DNA from: Pedobacter glucosidilyticus DSM 23534
Lineage (GTDB): Bacteria > Bacteroidota > Bacteroidia > Sphingobacteriales > Sphingobacteriaceae
NCBI RefSeq assembly: GCF_000425145.1
Contig: NZ_AULF01000006.1
Location: 62,001 to 126,000 of the forward strand
DNA: 64,000 nucleotides
Direction of reading: 5' to 3'
Below the pieces are notes generated by a model. The model did not search any database. It had not been told where the DNA came from and worked only from the letters and a program-made list of their open reading frames with translations. Shown here piece by piece: positions 28,362-38,227 of this stretch. Made by a program: the position numbers and the translations under genes. Within the stretch, counting starts at the first letter, position 1, and each line of letters begins with the position of its first letter.

Positions 28362-29702
28362 TTAATGATTATTAACCGCCTGATCTTCTGAAAGTAACAG
28401 CTCTAATTTAACAGCTTCTATATTTTGACCAATCTTTTTCAAGATGGTAAAATTGTAACCATTAAATTCTTTGGTTTCTCCTACTTCTGGTATTTTTTCA
28501 AAGATTTCACTTACTAATCCAACAATGGTATCGTAATCTTCATCTTCTGGTAAATCGTGAGGTAAAAACTCGTTAACATCATAAACCGTGGCAGATGCTG
28601 TTACGATAAACTCTGTTTCAGAAACTTTCTCTACAATAGGCTTTTCTTCATCGTACTCATCCTGAATTTCGCCTACCAGTTCTTCCACAATATCTTCTAA
28701 GGTTACCATACCAGCAGTGCCACCAAATTCGTCTAAAACAATAGCAATCTGAATTCTTTTCAGTTTCAGTTCTGCCATTAAATCGTTTATTTTCTTAGAT
28801 TCTGGAACAAATAAGGGCTTTCTTAGGATGTCTTGCAAGTTAAAGCTTTCTTTCCTGACTACTAAAGACAAAATATCCTTAGCGTGTACAATACCAATAA
28901 TTTTATCAATGGTATCATCATAAACAGGAACGCGAGAATAGCCTTCTGATATGATAATATTTAATACTTCTTCGGGTGTTGCGGTAATATCAATAGCAGA
29001 AATTTTGGTTCTGGGAACCATAATATTTTTAACTACACGCTCATTAAAATCAAAAACATTTTTAATCAATTCATGCTCTGCTTTATCTAAAGCACCAGAC
29101 TCCTTACCTTGATCTAACAAATATTGTAACTCTTCTGATGAGTGTATGGCTTCATGTGCATTGGCAGTGTTAATACCCAATAATCTTAAAATAACATTGG
29201 CAAAACCATTTAAAACATAAATAAATGGTTTAAACACCAAATAGAAGAACTGCAATGGCAATGCAATAGCCATGGTTGTATTTACTGGTCTTTGTATAGC
29301 TAAAGTCTTAGGAGCTAGTTCACCAAAAACAATATGTAAAATTGTGATGACTAAGAAAGCTAATATGTGCCCCAAATTAGTGGCTACAGCATCAGAAATA
29401 GGTAAAGAGAAAAATCCCAGTGTTTTGAGAACGATGTTAGACATCACTTCCTCGCCAACCCAACCTAAACCTAGTGATGCCAGCGTAATACCCAACTGTG
29501 TAGCGGCAAGGTAGCCATCTAAATGAGATGTCATGTGCTTAGCAATACCTGCTACCCTGCTGCCAGTTTTAGCTTTAATCTCTATTTGTGAACCCCTAAC
29601 TTTAACTATTGCAAATTCTGCTGCAACAAAAAATCCATTTAGTAAAACTAAAAACAGGGTCAGGAAAATCTGAAAACCGCTTATTTCAAAATCGGGGTCC
29701 AT
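28362..29702 (-). CDS. CNNM/CorC-type hemolysin family membrane protein
   Basis: A 446-residue inner-membrane protein of CNNM-CBS-CorC architecture: three or four transmembrane helices in a DUF21 domain (LFLVLLNGFFVAAEFAIVKVR at the start, LGLGWVGEE), two CBS domains in the middle (VMVPRTKISAID region and GYSRVPVYDDTIDKIIGIV) and a C-terminal CorC/HlyC domain (ETKEFNGYNFTIL). Family members are linked to magnesium or cobalt efflux; the gliding protein GldE of Bacteroidota has the same layout, so a GldE-like role is an alternative. It lies directly after ppa. Confidence 0.88.
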   Translation of the reverse strand: MDPDFEISGFQIFLTLFLVLLNGFFVAAEFAIVKVRGSQIEIKAKTGSRVAGIAKHMTSHLDGYLAATQLGITLASLGLGWVGEEVMSNIVLKTLGFFSLPISDAVATNLGHILAFLVITILHIVFGELAPKTLAIQRPVNTTMAIALPLQFFYLVFKPFIYVLNGFANVILRLLGINTANAHEAIHSSEELQYLLDQGKESGALDKAEHELIKNVFDFNERVVKNIMVPRTKISAIDITATPEEVLNIIISEGYSRVPVYDDTIDKIIGIVHAKDILSLVVRKESFNLQDILRKPLFVPESKKINDLMAELKLKRIQIAIVLDEFGGTAGMVTLEDIVEELVGEIQDEYDEEKPIVEKVSETEFIVTASATVYDVNEFLPHDLPEDEDYDTIVGLVSEIFEKIPEVGETKEFNGYNFTILKKIGQNIEAVKLELLLSEDQAVNNH

Positions 29703-29707
29703 AAAGA

Positions 29708-30247
29708 TTATTTATTAAATGTTTTTTTATAAAGTTCTATACTTTCTTCTATCACTTTATAAGCATATCTCTTCCCTAGAAGATGCTCTATGGTTACATT
29801 CTTTTCTTCTAAGGCTTTATAATCTTGGAAGAAACGAACAATTTCTTTCATGGTATGCGGAGGCAGCTCGGATAAATCGTTAATATAATTAACAGACATA
29901 TCATTTTTAGCTACCGCGATAATTTTATCATCTTGCTCACCATTATCTACCATGTGCATCACACCCACAACTTTGGCTTCTATAATAGACATCGGATATA
30001 CATCTGCAGAGCAAAGAACTAAAATATCAAGTGGATCATGGTCATCACAATAAGTTTGAGGGATAAATCCGTAGTTTGCAGGATACATTACAGATGAAAA
30101 AAGAATACGGTCTAATTTTAATAAACCAGAGTCTTTATCTATTTCGTACTTCGCTTTAGAACCTTTTGGAATCTCTATAATTGCTGTAACTGTATTAGGT
30201 GAATCCTCTCCTGGAGGGATTGAATGCCACGGATGATTATCGGCCAT
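29708..30247 (-). CDS. ppa: Inorganic pyrophosphatase (family I)
   Basis: Hydrolyses pyrophosphate to pull biosynthetic reactions forward. Residues of the family I active site are visible: [23 protein letters not shown], which holds the metal-binding aspartates, and the KYEIDK segment. At 179 residues it matches bacterial soluble PPases. Cytoplasmic; located between dedA and the CNNM gene with short gaps, so co-transcription is likely. Confidence 0.96.
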   Translation of the reverse strand: MADNHPWHSIPPGEDSPNTVTAIIEIPKGSKAKYEIDKDSGLLKLDRILFSSVMYPANYGFIPQTYCDDHDPLDILVLCSADVYPMSIIEAKVVGVMHMVDNGEQDDKIIAVAKNDMSVNYINDLSELPPHTMKEIVRFFQDYKALEEKNVTIEHLLGKRYAYKVIEESIELYKKTFNK

Positions 30248-30270
30248 TTAATTTTAAAATTTATATGTAT

Positions 30271-30900
30271 TTATTTGTTAAAACTCTTTTTAAAAAATGT
30301 TGTGATTAACGGTATGGTTGTAATCACAATAAATCCTAATATGATGTATGATAAATATTGGTTTACTTCTTTCTCAAATTTCATTCCCAGAAAATAACCC
30401 AATAAGGTTAAAGAAGTTATCCAAAAAAACGCACCTAAAATATTGTAAAAAGCAAACTTTTTAAAATCTAACTTCACAATACCGGCAAAAATAGGTGCAA
30501 ATGTTCTTACAATAGGTACAAATCTTCCAATAATTAAAGTAAAAGCGCCTTGTTTCTTATAATATTCTTCGGCGGCTACCAAATATTTCTTCTTAAAGAA
30601 AAAAGAATCTTTACGTTTATACAAAACAGGTCCTGTACGGTAACCAAACCAGTAGCCTACAAAATTACCTGCTATGGCTGCTCCTATTAAGCCAACAATC
30701 ATAGTAGTAATACCTACATCTAACTTTTGGGTTGCTACAAACATACCTGCAAGAAAAAGCAAATAATCACCTGGTAAGAAAAAACCAAAGAAAAGACCCG
30801 TCTCTGCAAATACTACAAACATGATGAGGTAGAAGCCACCTTTATGTATGATTTGCTGAGCGTCTGCCAGGCTTGTTAAATATTCCCAATATTCATGCAT
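30271..30900 (-). CDS. DedA family membrane protein
   Basis: A 209-residue integral membrane protein with five or so hydrophobic segments and the DedA core: FFGFFLPGDYLLFLAGMF near the N-terminus, GNFVGYWFGYRTGP, and GRFVPIVRTFAPIFAGI, with the conserved acidic and arginine residues needed for DedA function. Members flip or recycle undecaprenyl phosphate or phosphatidyl lipids and need the proton motive force. It lies 46 bases downstream of nuoN on the same strand. Confidence 0.92.
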   Translation of the reverse strand: MHEYWEYLTSLADAQQIIHKGGFYLIMFVVFAETGLFFGFFLPGDYLLFLAGMFVATQKLDVGITTMIVGLIGAAIAGNFVGYWFGYRTGPVLYKRKDSFFFKKKYLVAAEEYYKKQGAFTLIIGRFVPIVRTFAPIFAGIVKLDFKKFAFYNILGAFFWITSLTLLGYFLGMKFEKEVNQYLSYIILGFIVITTIPLITTFFKKSFNK

Positions 30901-30946
30901 AGTCTTGCCATAAAACTACAAATATTATTGCAGTATAGCTATGGCA

Positions 30947-32326
30947 TTAAAATAAATTAGTGATGAAACTTGGATAAATACCTAAAACAAGTGTTATAAT
31001 TAGACTTACACCTAATACAAAGTTAAAATAAGCTGGTGTAGCAATTTGCTTTGTTTGGTTGTCTTTAAAATACATAGCTACGATAACTTTAAAGTAGTAA
31101 AATACCCCTATAATAGCATTCACTACAGCTATAGCCACTAACCAAGTATGATACTGAGCCAAGGCAGCATTAAAAACAAAAAACTTCCCTATAAATCCGG
31201 CTGTTAAAGGTATACCAGCAAAAGACAACATAGCTACTGTTAAAGCAAAAGCCAAGAAAGGATTTGATTTTGCTAAACCATTAAAATCTTCGAAATTCTC
31301 GCTACCTGTTTTAGCCTTCACTAACATCAATACAGCAAAAGCTGTTATAGATGATACGGCGTAGGCAGCCGCATATATAAAAATAGCATTTGTTGATGCT
31401 GCACCCAAAGCAACAATGGCAAATAGCATATAACCAGCATGAGAGATACTAGAGAAAGCTAGCATCCTTTTAAAGTTGGTTTGATAAAGTGCTGTAATAT
31501 TACCTACAAATAAGGTTAAAATGGTAATTACCAATAAGGTAGGCATCCAAAAGTCTTGTAATGGCGCAAAGCAAATGCTAAATAGCCTTAAAAATGCGGC
31601 AAAACCAGCAATTTTAACTACGGTAGACATAAAAGCTGTGATCAAAGTTGGTGCTCCTTCGTAAACATCTGGTGTCCAGAAATGGAAAGGTGCAGCACCT
31701 ACTTTAAAGCATAAGCCTACAATCATCAGAACTAAGCCTACATAGAAAATAGGATCAATCCCTGTAGGGCGGTCTATCACATACTGCGCTATAACAGCTA
31801 AATCAAAAGATTTTGAAGCACCATATATCAAAGCAATACCAAATAATAAAAATCCTGTAGAGAAAGCTCCCATCAAGAAATATTTCAAAGCTGCCTCGTT
31901 AGAAGCAAAATCTTTCCTTTTGATACCCGCTAAAATGTATAAACTTACCGACATGATTTCTAGACCCACAAAAAGCATAGATAGGTTATGGTAAGATACC
32001 ATCACAATGATACCGCTTAAAGCAAATAATATCAGCGTATAATATTCTGCTACGTTATCACTGATTTTTTCAAAATAGTTTTTTGATAATAAGAAAACCA
32101 AAATAGTAGTGATGATACAGATAGACGAGAAAGCTACAGCAAAATTATCAAAATGCATCATGCCGCTAAAAATAGGGGCTGCATTAGAATTCCACTCCAT
32201 GATAGCTAATGCCAAAGCAGCAACAAGACCTAACACACTTATCGGTAATAAAGCTTGTTTTGCTTTAAATAATCCTAAATAAAGAACTACTATGGCTAAT
32301 ATAGATATTACTATTAAAGTACTCAT
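30947..32326 (-). CDS. nuoN: NADH:quinone oxidoreductase subunit N
   Basis: Membrane-arm antiporter-like subunit of complex I, 459 residues, about 14 transmembrane helices. The half-channel residues typical of the family appear in MSVSLYILAGI, SNEAALKYFLMGAFSTGF (conserved Lys) and HFWTPDVYEGAPT. Last gene of the 14-gene nuo operon, nine bases after nuoM. Confidence 0.96.
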   Translation of the reverse strand: MSTLIVISILAIVVLYLGLFKAKQALLPISVLGLVAALALAIMEWNSNAAPIFSGMMHFDNFAVAFSSICIITTILVFLLSKNYFEKISDNVAEYYTLILFALSGIIVMVSYHNLSMLFVGLEIMSVSLYILAGIKRKDFASNEAALKYFLMGAFSTGFLLFGIALIYGASKSFDLAVIAQYVIDRPTGIDPIFYVGLVLMIVGLCFKVGAAPFHFWTPDVYEGAPTLITAFMSTVVKIAGFAAFLRLFSICFAPLQDFWMPTLLVITILTLFVGNITALYQTNFKRMLAFSSISHAGYMLFAIVALGAASTNAIFIYAAAYAVSSITAFAVLMLVKAKTGSENFEDFNGLAKSNPFLAFALTVAMLSFAGIPLTAGFIGKFFVFNAALAQYHTWLVAIAVVNAIIGVFYYFKVIVAMYFKDNQTKQIATPAYFNFVLGVSLIITLVLGIYPSFITNLF

Positions 32327-32334
32327 TCTTATGA

Positions 32335-33786
32335 TTAAAATGCTAATTTACTATTTACCTGATTGATCAGATTTTCTACTGAAGCTTCTGAAATATGAAG
32401 AAGTGCGTTTGGATATACCCCAATTACAATAATCAAAACGCAAACCACTGCTAAAACTAAAAATTCTGAACCGTTAATATCTTTAAAAGATGCTGTACTT
32501 TCATTGGTTTCTCCTTGCATTACGGCTTTATACATTCTTAACATATAAACCGCACCAAAAATAATGGTTAAACCTGCAACAGCTGCATACCAAATATTAA
32601 ATTGGTAAACACCATGAAGTAATAAGAACTCACCAATAAACCCATTCGTCAATGGTAAAGCTACAGTACCTAAAACTATGATTAAAAACGCAGTAGCAAA
32701 TTTAGGTGCTACTTTAGCAATACCGCCCATTGTAGCAATTTCCCTTGTTTTTAATCTATCGATAAGAATATCAGCAATTAAAAACATACCCACTACGTTG
32801 ATACCGTGATTAATCATTTGTATCATGGCACCTTGTAAGCCTTGTATATTCCAGACAAAAATACCTGCGGCAATCAAACCTACGTGACCAATAGATGAAT
32901 ATGCAATTAAGCGTTTTACGTCTTTTTGTGTAAAGGCGATAATAGAGGCGTAAACAATTCCTATAATAGATAATATCAACGCTAAATGCCCCCAAGTTAA
33001 GAAACCCAAAGGAGTAACTGGTATTAACCATCTGATAACGCCGTAAATACCCATCTTCAACATGATACCCGAAAGCAACATCGTTCCTGTTGTAGGTGCT
33101 TCTGTATAAGTATCTGGCTGCCAGGTATGGAAAGGAAAAATTGGCATCTTGATAGCAAAAGCTAAGAAGAAGCACCAAAATAACCAGCCTTGTGTTGTTG
33201 CATCTAAGTTTAAGTTATAAAAAGATGCTATCGAGAAAGAGTTATCTGCTGTTTGTAAATGCAGGTAAATGATACCCAAAAGCATAAACAAAGAACCAGC
33301 AATGGTGTAAACAAAAAACTTCATGTTTACTTTTATCCTATTCTCGCCACCCCATAATGCACAAATAAAATAAATTGGTATTAAGGCAACTTCCCATCCT
33401 ACATAAAATAAAAATGCATCTGTTGCTGTAAACACCAATAATAAGCCAAACTGCATAAACAGGGTTAATGCATAAAAAGATGCTTGGCTGATATTTCTTC
33501 CAAAACTTGAAAGTATAATTAAAGGAAATAGGCCCGTAGTTAAAAGCACTAAAGGCATACTGATACCATCTATAGCAACTGCAAAATTAATTCCTAATGC
33601 CGGAATCCATGGGTAGTTTACCACAAACTGACTGCTTGCATCTGGAACAAAATCGCCAAGTAAAAGCAAAGCAAAAGCTAAGGTTACCAAAGAGCTTATC
33701 AAAGCCGATTGTTTAGCAAACTTGCCATTTAGCAGGGTTACAAGCGCTCCCACTAAGGGAAAGAAAAGTAATAATAATAAGTTCAT
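32335..33786 (-). CDS. nuoM: NADH:quinone oxidoreductase subunit M
   Basis: Antiporter-like proton-translocating membrane subunit, 483 residues. WEVALIPIYFICALWGG carries the conserved glutamate, FPFHTWQPDTYTEAPTTGTMLLSGIMLKMG the loop and lysine helix, and AYSSIGHVGLIAAGI the broken helix 12. The HTWQPD and KMG segments set it apart from nuoL. Lies 20 bases after nuoL in the same operon. Confidence 0.97.
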   Translation of the reverse strand: MNLLLLLFFPLVGALVTLLNGKFAKQSALISSLVTLAFALLLLGDFVPDASSQFVVNYPWIPALGINFAVAIDGISMPLVLLTTGLFPLIILSSFGRNISQASFYALTLFMQFGLLLVFTATDAFLFYVGWEVALIPIYFICALWGGENRIKVNMKFFVYTIAGSLFMLLGIIYLHLQTADNSFSIASFYNLNLDATTQGWLFWCFFLAFAIKMPIFPFHTWQPDTYTEAPTTGTMLLSGIMLKMGIYGVIRWLIPVTPLGFLTWGHLALILSIIGIVYASIIAFTQKDVKRLIAYSSIGHVGLIAAGIFVWNIQGLQGAMIQMINHGINVVGMFLIADILIDRLKTREIATMGGIAKVAPKFATAFLIIVLGTVALPLTNGFIGEFLLLHGVYQFNIWYAAVAGLTIIFGAVYMLRMYKAVMQGETNESTASFKDINGSEFLVLAVVCVLIIVIGVYPNALLHISEASVENLINQVNSKLAF

Positions 33787-33805
33787 CTATCTGTAATCGC
33801 TAAGC

Positions 33806-35704
33806 TCAAATAATTATAAAACTGTAAACTAATACGGCAACAATACCTATTACCATTGCAAAAATGTAGAAACCAACATTTCCGGTTTGTAAAAGCCTTA
33901 ATGTTTTACTTGCCTCTATAGATACTTTACCTAAGCCGTTAACTAAACCATCTATACCAGATTTATCAACCACTTTAAAGAAAAATGCAGATAAAGCGTC
34001 TAAAGGTTTTTGTATGATAGCTGTGTAAAGCTCGTCTAAATACAATTTATTGTAAGATAATTTACTGATACCAGATTGTAGCTCTTCTTCTTTTGGTACA
34101 TATCCTTTGCTTACATACTTAACATAAGCAATGATGATAGAGATGATAACCCCACCTACAGAAATTCCCATCAACATATATTCTGTTGCGTGGTCTAAAC
34201 TTAATGCTGGTAAAATATTGTTAGTAGCCGCTAGAACTGGACTTAAGTATTCGTTTAACCAATGATGACCACCTAAAGCATGTGGTACGCCCATAAAACC
34301 ACCAACTATTGATAAAATAGCTAATACGATTAATGGGAATGTCATGGATACTGGTGACTCATGTAAATGATGCTTTTGATCTTCTGTCCCACGGAAATTA
34401 CCCCAGAAAGTTAAAAACATCATCCTGAACATATAAGCTGCTGTTAAGAAAGCACCAAATAAACCTATTATCCATAATAGTTTATTGTGCTCATATACAT
34501 GTGCTAAAATCTCATCCTTAGAAAAGAAACCGGCAAATGGTGGTAAACCAGCAATAGCAATAGTACCTATTAACATGGTTAAGAAAGTAATTGGAAGCTT
34601 TTTACGCAAACCACCCATGTTACGCATATCTTGCTCGTTACTCATAGCATGGATGACTGAACCAGCGCCTAAGAATAATAAGGCCTTGAAAAAAGCATGT
34701 GTTAATACGTGGAAAAATGCACCTGTAAAAGCACCAACACCTAAGCCTAAGAACATATAACCCAACTGTGAAACGGTTGAGTATGCCAATACTTTTTTAA
34801 TATCGGTTTGTGTTAACGCAATAAACGCTGCTACTACAGCGGTTAGTAAACCTATAACTGCAATGATATCTAGAGTTACTGGAGATAGAGCAAATAAGAT
34901 ATTAGATCTAGCAATCATGTAGATACCAGCAGTTACCATGGTTGCTGCGTGTATTAAAGCAGAAACTGGCGTTGGACCTGCCATCGCATCTGGTAACCAA
35001 GTAAACAATGGCAATTGTGCTGATTTACCGGTTGCTCCTATGAATAACAATATGGTAATCAAAATTAGGGTAGCATCGCCAGATACCATTCCTGCTGCTT
35101 TAGGGAAAATTTCAGTAAAGCTTACACTTCCAAAAGTGCTGATGATTAAGAATACACCTAGTAAGAAACCTAAATCTCCAATACGGTTCATGATAAAGGC
35201 TTTCTTAGCTGCATCAGCGTAAGCGCCATTAGAATACCAGAAACCAATTAATAGGTATGAACATAAGCCTACGCCTTCCCAGCCAATAAACATGATGACA
35301 TAGTTTGACCCCATGACTAACAATAGCATGAAGAATACAAACAAGTTTAAATAAGCGAAAAACTTACCGAAACCAGTATCATGGCTCATATAACCGGCTG
35401 AGTAAATATGTATCAAAGAACCTATTCCTGTGATAATCAGCAACATCATGATGCTTAACTGATCTATCTGAAAAGCGAAAGGAATACTTAATGAACCAAC
35501 ATTTATCCAGTCAAAAAGATGAATAACTTGTGGTTGCGCTGCATCAAAAGTTAAAAATATGCTTAAACTAATAGCAAAAGAGCCTATTACTGCTAAACTG
35601 GCAATAGTACCAATTAAAGGCTTAGGTAAAACGTTTCTACCCAATCCGTTTATTAAGAAACCTATAAAAGGCAACAAAGGAATTAACCAAACTAAATCTA
35701 TCAT
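33806..35704 (-). CDS. nuoL: NADH:quinone oxidoreductase subunit L
   Basis: Distal proton pump of complex I, 632 residues, with 14 core helices and the long lateral helix at the C-terminus that reaches along the membrane arm. GWEGVGLCSYLLIGFW, LPLFTWLPDAMAGPTPVSALIHAATMVTAG and LAYSTVSQLGYMFLGLG are the standard family motifs. 13 bases after nuoK. Confidence 0.97.
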   Translation of the reverse strand: MIDLVWLIPLLPFIGFLINGLGRNVLPKPLIGTIASLAVIGSFAISLSIFLTFDAAQPQVIHLFDWINVGSLSIPFAFQIDQLSIMMLLIITGIGSLIHIYSAGYMSHDTGFGKFFAYLNLFVFFMLLLVMGSNYVIMFIGWEGVGLCSYLLIGFWYSNGAYADAAKKAFIMNRIGDLGFLLGVFLIISTFGSVSFTEIFPKAAGMVSGDATLILITILLFIGATGKSAQLPLFTWLPDAMAGPTPVSALIHAATMVTAGIYMIARSNILFALSPVTLDIIAVIGLLTAVVAAFIALTQTDIKKVLAYSTVSQLGYMFLGLGVGAFTGAFFHVLTHAFFKALLFLGAGSVIHAMSNEQDMRNMGGLRKKLPITFLTMLIGTIAIAGLPPFAGFFSKDEILAHVYEHNKLLWIIGLFGAFLTAAYMFRMMFLTFWGNFRGTEDQKHHLHESPVSMTFPLIVLAILSIVGGFMGVPHALGGHHWLNEYLSPVLAATNNILPALSLDHATEYMLMGISVGGVIISIIIAYVKYVSKGYVPKEEELQSGISKLSYNKLYLDELYTAIIQKPLDALSAFFFKVVDKSGIDGLVNGLGKVSIEASKTLRLLQTGNVGFYIFAMVIGIVAVLVYSFIII

Positions 35705-35717
35705 CCTTATTATATAA

Positions 35718-36047
35718 TTACCACTTTAACCTATTAAGAATATTAATATCTATAGAACTGGTATTGCGATATACCATTACTATAATTGCTAAGCCTACTG
35801 CAACTTCTGCAGCGGCAAGAGCCATAATAAAGAAAACGAATACTTGCCCTGATGCATCACCGCTGTATGATGAAAATGCTGCCAATAATAAGTTTACAGC
35901 ATTTAGCATTAATTCTACCGACATGAAGATGATAATCGCATTTCTTCTAACCAATACACCTATCACACCTATAGTGAAGATAATGGCACTTAATAAAATA
36001 TAATGATTAAGTGGAACTGCTTGAATGGTTGAGGTTATATTTTCCAT
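35718..36047 (-). CDS. nuoK: NADH:quinone oxidoreductase subunit K
   Basis: Small membrane subunit of 109 residues with three helices; VRRNAIIIFMSVELMLNAVNLLL holds the conserved glutamate in helix 2. Its start overlaps the nuoJ stop by one base. Confidence 0.97.
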   Translation of the reverse strand: MENITSTIQAVPLNHYILLSAIIFTIGVIGVLVRRNAIIIFMSVELMLNAVNLLLAAFSSYSGDASGQVFVFFIMALAAAEVAVGLAIIVMVYRNTSSIDINILNRLKW

Positions 36048-36544
36048 TATGCGGTTTTGTTATCTTTTTTAGCTAATAATACTGCTCCTACCATTGCTGC
36101 TAGCAATAAGATAGAGCTTAACTCGAACGGAAGCAAGAAATCACTAAATAATACTTTACCCAGATTTTCTACTAAACCAATTCCGGTATTATCCATTGCT
36201 GTAGTACTTGCTGATGATAAAGTTTTCATTGAACCTACCAAAGTTACCAATAAACAACCTCCAGCGATAGCTCCAACTACCTTCAACAAGGTAGATTTCA
36301 TGGGCTCTGTATCTGTATTTAAATTCATCAACATCAAAACAAATAGGAATAATACCATAATTGCTCCCATGTAAACAATGAAATTCACCACTGCTAAAAA
36401 TTGGGCATTTAAAATAATGTAGTGAATGGTAAAGGTGAAGAAAGTTGCTATCAAGTACAAAACGCTATGAACCGGATTTTTTGTAAAAATCACGAGCAGA
36501 GCGAAGATTATAGACAGAAACGCAACAACGTAAAATAAACTCAT
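36047..36544 (-). CDS. nuoJ: NADH:quinone oxidoreductase subunit J
   Basis: Five-helix membrane subunit, 165 residues. VHSVLYLIATFFTFTIHYIILNAQFLAVVNFIVYMGAIMVLFLFVLML region (residues 25-71) includes the pi-bulge helix characteristic of NuoJ. A 76-base gap and an internal -7 box separate it from nuoI, so it may have an extra promoter. Confidence 0.95.
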   Translation of the reverse strand: MSLFYVVAFLSIIFALLVIFTKNPVHSVLYLIATFFTFTIHYIILNAQFLAVVNFIVYMGAIMVLFLFVLMLMNLNTDTEPMKSTLLKVVGAIAGGCLLVTLVGSMKTLSSASTTAMDNTGIGLVENLGKVLFSDFLLPFELSSILLLAAMVGAVLLAKKDNKTA

Positions 36545-36578
36545 TTGTTTATGATTGTAATTTGCCTTTAAAATGGGG

Positions 36579-36586
36579 CAAAGGTA
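36579..36586 (-). promoter_or_regulatory. Possible internal -7 box before nuoJ
   Basis: Reverse complement reads TACCTTTG, an exact TAnnTTTG, in the nuoI-nuoJ gap. No -33 box at the usual distance, so weak. Confidence 0.35.
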
Positions 36587-36620
36587 AAATTTTTGATTTA
36601 ATTATATCATTAAATAACCC

Positions 36621-37145
36621 TTATCTAGACATCGCTTTTTCAGCTTCAATCTCTTTAAGTGGTTTTTCTACTAATTTATCTTTACCGTATATAAAATCTT
36701 TACGTAAATAATCAGAAGGCACAATTGGACCATCTAAATAGATAGCCTCTTTAGGGCAAGCCTCTTCACACAAACCGCAAAAAATACAACGTAGCATGTT
36801 AATTTCATAAACTGCTGCATATTTTTCTTCTCTGTAAAGATGTTCCTCCCCTTTGGCCCTTTCGGCAGAAATCATGGTAATAGCTTCTGCTGGGCAAGAC
36901 AAAGCGCATAAGCCACATGCAGTACAACGCTCTCTGCCGTGTTCATCTCTTTTTAAAGAGTGCATACCTCTCCAGTTCTCAGAAAACTCTCTTTGTTGTT
37001 CTGGATAGTGTATGGTCTCTTTTTTCTTGAACATATGACTAAAAGTAATAGCCATACCTTTGAAAATTGCTGGAAGGTACATACGCTCCCAAAAATTCAT
37101 TGGCTTTTGTTCTAATACTTTTTTTCTACCACTTAATGATTCCAT
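36621..37145 (-). CDS. nuoI: NADH:quinone oxidoreductase subunit I (2x 4Fe-4S)
   Basis: Ferredoxin-like peripheral-arm subunit, 174 residues. Two 4Fe-4S motifs are seen: CTACGLCALSCPAEAI and CIFCGLCEEACPKEAIY, the clusters N6a and N6b that pass electrons to N2 in NuoB. Soluble subunit that docks on the membrane arm. Confidence 0.97.
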   Translation of the reverse strand: MESLSGRKKVLEQKPMNFWERMYLPAIFKGMAITFSHMFKKKETIHYPEQQREFSENWRGMHSLKRDEHGRERCTACGLCALSCPAEAITMISAERAKGEEHLYREEKYAAVYEINMLRCIFCGLCEEACPKEAIYLDGPIVPSDYLRKDFIYGKDKLVEKPLKEIEAEKAMSR

Positions 37146-37180
37146 GAATCCTCCTTTAATCCCTAAAAGGGTATTAAATT

Positions 37181-38227
37181 TTATAGTTTATTAAATAAAT
37201 CAAATCCTACAATTACAATTGCTGTAATTACAATATTAGCAATAGCAAGCGGAATTAATACTTTCCACCCTAAATCCATTAACTGATCATAACGGAAACG
37301 CGGTACTGTCCAACGTACCCACATGAAAAAGAAAATGAAAGCTATAATCTTGAAGAACATAACACCAACTCCAATCAAAGGACTCCAAGTTGGGCCTAAA
37401 GCTTGGTTTACAGCATCCATACCTGGATAGTTATAACCTCCAAAATACAACACTGCCATCACTACAGAAGACACAAACATATTGATGTATTCTGCAAACA
37501 TATAGGCTCCCATTTTGAAAGCTGAATATTCTGTTTGGTAACCTCCAATTAATTCTGTCTCACACTCTGGTAAGTCAAAAGGTACACGGTTGGTTTCTGC
37601 AAAAGCGCAAATCAGGAATATTAAAAATCCGAGAGGCTGATAAAGAACATTCCAGTGCCAGCCATGTTGTTGTGCTGCAATTTCTTTAAATGAAAGTGTG
37701 TTGGTAACCATTAAAAGTGCAATGATAGAAAGTCCCATCGCAATTTCATAGCTGATATTTTGTGATGCACCACGTATAGCACCCATTAAAGAGTACTTGT
37801 TGTTTGATGCCCATCCACCAATCATGATACCATAAACACCTAAAGAAACAACTCCAAAAATGTATAAAATACCAACATTAATATCGGTTACTTGTAAAGG
37901 AACAACTCTTCCAAATATTTCAATATTTTGTCCAAAAGGAATAACCGCTGTACCTAAAAAAGACACTAAAAGTGCTAAAGATGGTCCTGCAATAAATAGA
38001 TATTTATTTGCCCCACTAGGGATAATCTCTTCTTTAAAGAACATCTTTCCACCATCAGCCAAAGGTTGTAATAAACCAAAGGGACCGGCTCTGTTTGGCC
38101 CAACTCTATCTTGTAACCAAGCAGCAACTTTACGCTCTGCCCAAGTAGAATAAGCCGCAATAGTTAGCGTTAGTACAAACAATACTAAAACCAAAGCTGT
38201 CTTTTCTATTAAAAATTCTAGTTCCAT
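37181..38227 (-). CDS. nuoH: NADH:quinone oxidoreductase subunit H
   Basis: Eight-helix membrane subunit, 348 residues, that forms the quinone entry chamber with NuoB and NuoD. QDRVGPNRAGPFGLLQPLADG and the acidic FAETNRVPFDLPECETELIGG loop are its fingerprints. Start overlaps the nuoG stop by one base. Confidence 0.97.
   Translation of the reverse strand: MELEFLIEKTALVLVLFVLTLTIAAYSTWAERKVAAWLQDRVGPNRAGPFGLLQPLADGGKMFFKEEIIPSGANKYLFIAGPSLALLVSFLGTAVIPFGQNIEIFGRVVPLQVTDINVGILYIFGVVSLGVYGIMIGGWASNNKYSLMGAIRGASQNISYEIAMGLSIIALLMVTNTLSFKEIAAQQHGWHWNVLYQPLGFLIFLICAFAETNRVPFDLPECETELIGGYQTEYSAFKMGAYMFAEYINMFVSSVVMAVLYFGGYNYPGMDAVNQALGPTWSPLIGVGVMFFKIIAFIFFFMWVRWTVPRFRYDQLMDLGWKVLIPLAIANIVITAIVIVGFDLFNKL

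Noticed and set aside
30906-30946. Terminator after nuoN (TGCCATA with TATGGCA)
   Set aside because: Stem of seven pairs around a 27-base loop without a T-tract; likely chance.
32810-33178. Open frame in another phase inside nuoM
   Set aside because: It lies within conserved nuoM sequence and has odd composition rich in Tyr, Arg and Cys.
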